Shown piece by piece: positions 12,223 through 14,934 of a stretch of DNA of 14,934 nt; position 1 is the stretch's first letter; every line of letters starts with the position of its first letter. The stretch comes from an uncultured Collinsella sp. Its GTDB lineage: Bacteria > Actinomycetota > Coriobacteriia > Coriobacteriales > Coriobacteriaceae. A program made the translations under genes and the position numbers. Location of the stretch: positions 1 through 14,934 of the forward strand of contig CAUDAE010000032.1 of the NCBI GenBank assembly GCA_958447445.1, given 5' to 3'. Below the pieces are notes generated by a model. The model was not told where the DNA came from, did no database searches, and saw only the letters and a program-made list of their open reading frames with translations.

Positions 12223-14904
12223 TTACTCTTTTTCGACCGCGCGCATGATCGCCTTGTAGATCTCCATCAGCGGGATGATCAGGAAGGCCAGGCCCAGCGC
12301 GGCAAGAACGCCCTTGAGCTCAAGCGTCACGGGGCCAAAGAACATCTCGGCAAGCGTCGGCTGCACGGTCACGATCACCGTCAGCACCAGCGCCAGCGCG
12401 GCCGAAGCCCACAGCCACTTGTTCTGCTTCTTCATGGTGAACAGCGACGCACGACGGCTGCGCATATTGAAGCAGTGGAAAATCTCGACCATGTTGAGCG
12501 TGATGAACGCCATCATCACGCCTTCCTCGTCGGCATTGCCGGCGATCATATCGGCGATGTGGATGTAGCCCATGTCAAAGTACACGCCCACAAAGAAGCT
12601 CGCCAGCACCAGCACGGTGATGATCAGGCCCTGGACCACGCAGTCCAGACCCATATTGCCGGCAAAGACGCCGTCCTTGGCGTTGCGCGGCTTGCGCTTC
12701 ATGATGTCGCCCTCGGCATCCTCCATGCCCAGCGCAAGCGCGGGGAAGCAGTCGGTGACCAGGTTCACCCACAGCAGCTGCACCGGCTGGAAGATGGTAA
12801 AGCCGATGAGCGTGGCGATAAACACCGAGAAGACCTCGGCAAGGTTAGCCGAAAGCAGGAACTGGATGACCTTGCGGATGTTGTCGTAGATGCGACGGCC
12901 CTCTTCGCAGGCACCGATGATGGTGGCGAAATTGTCGTCGGCGAGCACCATGTCGGCGACGTTCTTGGTGACGTCGGTACCAGTAATGCCCATGCCCACG
13001 CCGATGTCGGCGCGCTTGATGGACGGGGCGTCGTTGACGCCGTCGCCCGTCATGGCCACGATCTGGTCGCGCGACTTCCAAGCCTCGACGATGCGTGTCT
13101 TGTGCTCGGGCTGGACGCGGGCGTACACGCCGTAGTCCTCGATGTGCGCGTCGAGTTCCTCGTCGCTCATGCGATCGAGGTCGGCACCGGTGATGGCATG
13201 GCTGCGATCGGTGACGATGCCCAGCTGCTTGGCGATGGCCACGGCGGTGTCGATGTGGTCGCCCGTGATCATGACGGTGCGGATACCGGCATCGTGGGCC
13301 TCGCGGATGGCGTCGGCAACCTCGGGGCGGACCGGGTCAATCATGCCGGACAGGCCGCAGAAGACCAGGTCGTGCTCGAGCGCAGCGGGGCTGCAGTCGC
13401 TCGGGACCTCGGTGTAGGTGCGGCTTGCCAGCGCCAGTACGCGCAGGGCCTCGTCGGCCATGGCCTTGTTGGCGGCCACGAGCTCGGCGCGACGCTCCTC
13501 GGTCAGGGGGACGACCTTATCGCCGTCGTAGATATGGGTGCACAGGCCGATCACCACGTCGGGCGCGCCCTTGGTGTACTGCTCATACTCACCGTCAAGG
13601 GTCTCGACGACCACGGACATCATCTTGCGGCCCGAGTCGAACGGGGCCTCGCCCACGCGCGGGTGCTCGGCAGTCAGCCCAGTGAGGCCCGCCTTGCCGG
13701 CGTCGTTGACGAGCGCGCACTCAGTCGGCTCGCCCACGGCCTCGCCCAAGTCCTCGTCCCACTGGGCATCGGAGCACAGCGCCATACCGGCCAGGAACTT
13801 CTCCTTAGGCGCGGCGAGCTCGTGCTTGACGACGGTCATCTTGTTCTGGGTGAGGGTACCGGTCTTGTCGGAGCAGATGGTCTGCGTGCAGCCAAGGGTC
13901 TCGACGGCAGAGAGCTTGCGGATGATTGCCTGACGCTTGGCCATCTTGGTCACGCCAAGCGACAGCACAATGGTCACGACGGCAACCAGGCCCTCGGGGA
14001 TGGCGGCGACGGCAAGCGAGACAGCGACCATAAAGGTGTCGAGCAGGGCGGTCGGGTCGGTAAGAACGTTGCCCACGCCGTGGCGGATGATATCGACACC
14101 AAAGATAACGACGCAGATGACGATAACCATGATGGTGAGGATGCGGCTGAGCTCGGCAAGCTTCACCTGCAGCGGCGTGAGCTCTTCCTTGGCCTCAGCC
14201 AAGGCACCGGCGATCTTGCCCATCTCGGTATCCATGCCGGTACCGACTACGACGGCGCGGCCACGGCCGTACACCACGGTGGAGCCCATGTAGCACATGT
14301 TCTTGCGGTCGCCGAGCGGCACGTCATCGGTGCCGGTGGCGAGCTCGATCACGTTGGCATGCTTCTCGACAGGCACGGACTCGCCGGTGAGTGCAGCCTC
14401 TTCGATCTTCATCGTGGCGCTCTCGAGCACGCGGCAGTCGGCCGGGACGGAGTCGCCCGCCTCGAGCATGATCACGTCACCAGGCACGAGCTCGGCGCTC
14501 GGCAGGTGCACGAGCTTGCCATCGCGCAGCACCTTGGACTGCGCCGCGCTCATCTCCTGCAGGGCCTCGAGAGCCTCCTCGCTTTTAGCCTCCTGGACCA
14601 CGCCCAGCACCGAGTTGACGATAACGACGAACATGATGATGGCGACGTCGGCAAAGTCCGCCTCGCCCTTGACCATGCCCGTGAGTGCACTGATGACGGC
14701 GGCAACGATCAGCATGATGACCATGGGATCGGCCATCTGCTCAAAGAAGCGCTTCCACAACGGCGTCTTCTCGGCTTCCTCGAGCTTGTTAGGGCCTGTC
14801 TTGGCGAGGCGCGACGACGCCTCGTCGTTGCTCAGGCCGAGGTTCTCATCGACACCTTGGTCGCTGAGTACCTCCGCCGCGGCGGACAGGTATTCCTTTT
14901 GCAT
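12223..14904 (-). CDS. P-type Ca2+-transporting ATPase (P2 family)
   Basis: This 893-residue ATPase pumps cations, most probably Ca2+, out of the cell. It has an N-terminal cation-ATPase domain (about 1-75), the actuator TGES at 173-176, PEGL in membrane helix 4 (303-306), the phosphorylation site DKTGT with Asp346, KGAP (445-448) in the nucleotide domain, TGDH (547-550), and TGDGVNDAP (619-627). Ion-site residues typical of SERCA-type pumps appear: Glu304 in M4, Asn687 and Glu690 in M5, Asn714, Thr717 and Asp718 in M6, and Glu807 in M8. Ten membrane helices are expected. The usual PEGLP of M4 reads PEGLV. The ATG at 14904 follows AGGAGGGG with 7-9 nt spacing; the promoter lies outside the window. 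Close alternatives (Na+ or Mn2+ pumps) are less likely given the residues seen. Confidence 0.95.
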   Translation of the reverse strand: MQKEYLSAAAEVLSDQGVDENLGLSNDEASSRLAKTGPNKLEEAEKTPLWKRFFEQMADPMVIMLIVAAVISALTGMVKGEADFADVAIIMFVVIVNSVLGVVQEAKSEEALEALQEMSAAQSKVLRDGKLVHLPSAELVPGDVIMLEAGDSVPADCRVLESATMKIEEAALTGESVPVEKHANVIELATGTDDVPLGDRKNMCYMGSTVVYGRGRAVVVGTGMDTEMGKIAGALAEAKEELTPLQVKLAELSRILTIMVIVICVVIFGVDIIRHGVGNVLTDPTALLDTFMVAVSLAVAAIPEGLVAVVTIVLSLGVTKMAKRQAIIRKLSAVETLGCTQTICSDKTGTLTQNKMTVVKHELAAPKEKFLAGMALCSDAQWDEDLGEAVGEPTECALVNDAGKAGLTGLTAEHPRVGEAPFDSGRKMMSVVVETLDGEYEQYTKGAPDVVIGLCTHIYDGDKVVPLTEERRAELVAANKAMADEALRVLALASRTYTEVPSDCSPAALEHDLVFCGLSGMIDPVRPEVADAIREAHDAGIRTVMITGDHIDTAVAIAKQLGIVTDRSHAITGADLDRMSDEELDAHIEDYGVYARVQPEHKTRIVEAWKSRDQIVAMTGDGVNDAPSIKRADIGVGMGITGTDVTKNVADMVLADDNFATIIGACEEGRRIYDNIRKVIQFLLSANLAEVFSVFIATLIGFTIFQPVQLLWVNLVTDCFPALALGMEDAEGDIMKRKPRNAKDGVFAGNMGLDCVVQGLIITVLVLASFFVGVYFDMGYIHIADMIAGNADEEGVMMAFITLNMVEIFHCFNMRSRRASLFTMKKQNKWLWASAALALVLTVIVTVQPTLAEMFFGPVTLELKGVLAALGLAFLIIPLMEIYKAIMRAVEKE

Positions 14905-14934
14905 ATAGAGTCCCCTCCTGGGATTCGGGCCACT

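Noticed and set aside
14297..14908. A 203-codon plus-strand reading frame
   Set aside because: It is antisense to the ATPase gene and Ser-rich, a typical shadow of a GC-rich membrane-protein gene.

Overview
The window comes from a high-GC, monoderm-type bacterium, most likely Collinsella or a close relative in the Coriobacteriia. That assignment is an inference from the protein sequences: a Flp/Tad pilus locus of the Gram-positive kind with no secretin, an RsgA with a basic N-terminal extension, GC-rich codon use, and the look of the small proteins. No database search was possible. Every gene I accept lies on the minus strand, so transcription runs from high to low coordinates.

Region by region, in order of transcription. 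(1) 14904-12223 is a complete P-type Ca2+-transporting ATPase. It is followed by a 95-nt nested palindrome (12117-12211) and a strong intrinsic terminator (12023-12056). (2) 11974-10790 is rsgA, the circularly permuted ribosome-assembly GTPase, with its own terminator at 10738-10772. (3) 10537-947 is one continuous Tad (tight adherence) pilus operon: cpaB/rcpC-like, tadZ, tadA, tadB, tadC, flp pilin, an unknown membrane protein, a second small pilin-like protein, a TadE-like protein, a 717-residue TadG-like protein, another TadE/TadF-like protein and a DUF192 protein. Neighbouring genes overlap or lie within about 10 nt of each other. The promoter region carries two direct repeats 11 bp apart, just upstream of a perfect -35 box with a poor -10, which suggests an activator-dependent promoter. 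(4) 888-338 is a toxin-antitoxin-like pair: a small BrnT/RelE-like protein and an antitoxin with a C-terminal ribbon-helix-helix. A palindrome overlaps its promoter. (5) 202-130 is tRNA-Phe(GAA), with a good promoter and a good terminator. Positions 1-52 hold a palindrome cut by the window edge.

The Tad genes fit together as follows. TadA is the assembly ATPase, TadB and TadC are the membrane platform, TadZ is the ParA-like localisation factor, and CpaB is a membrane-anchored SAF-domain protein. Flp is the major pilin, and the TadE/TadG-like proteins are minor components. Four of these carry the same putative prepilin cleavage motif, A-Q-x-T-[TV]-E. No prepilin peptidase, secretin, TadD or response regulator is in the window.

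The parts least explained by known families are the 717-residue TadG-like protein with its cysteine cluster, the 187-residue membrane protein just after flp, the toxin-antitoxin-like pair, and the large palindrome after the ATPase. No plus-strand gene, mobile element or CRISPR array was found. The only gene-poor stretches are 1-337 (tRNA-Phe and its signals), 10538-10789 and 11975-12222, and their contents are listed.
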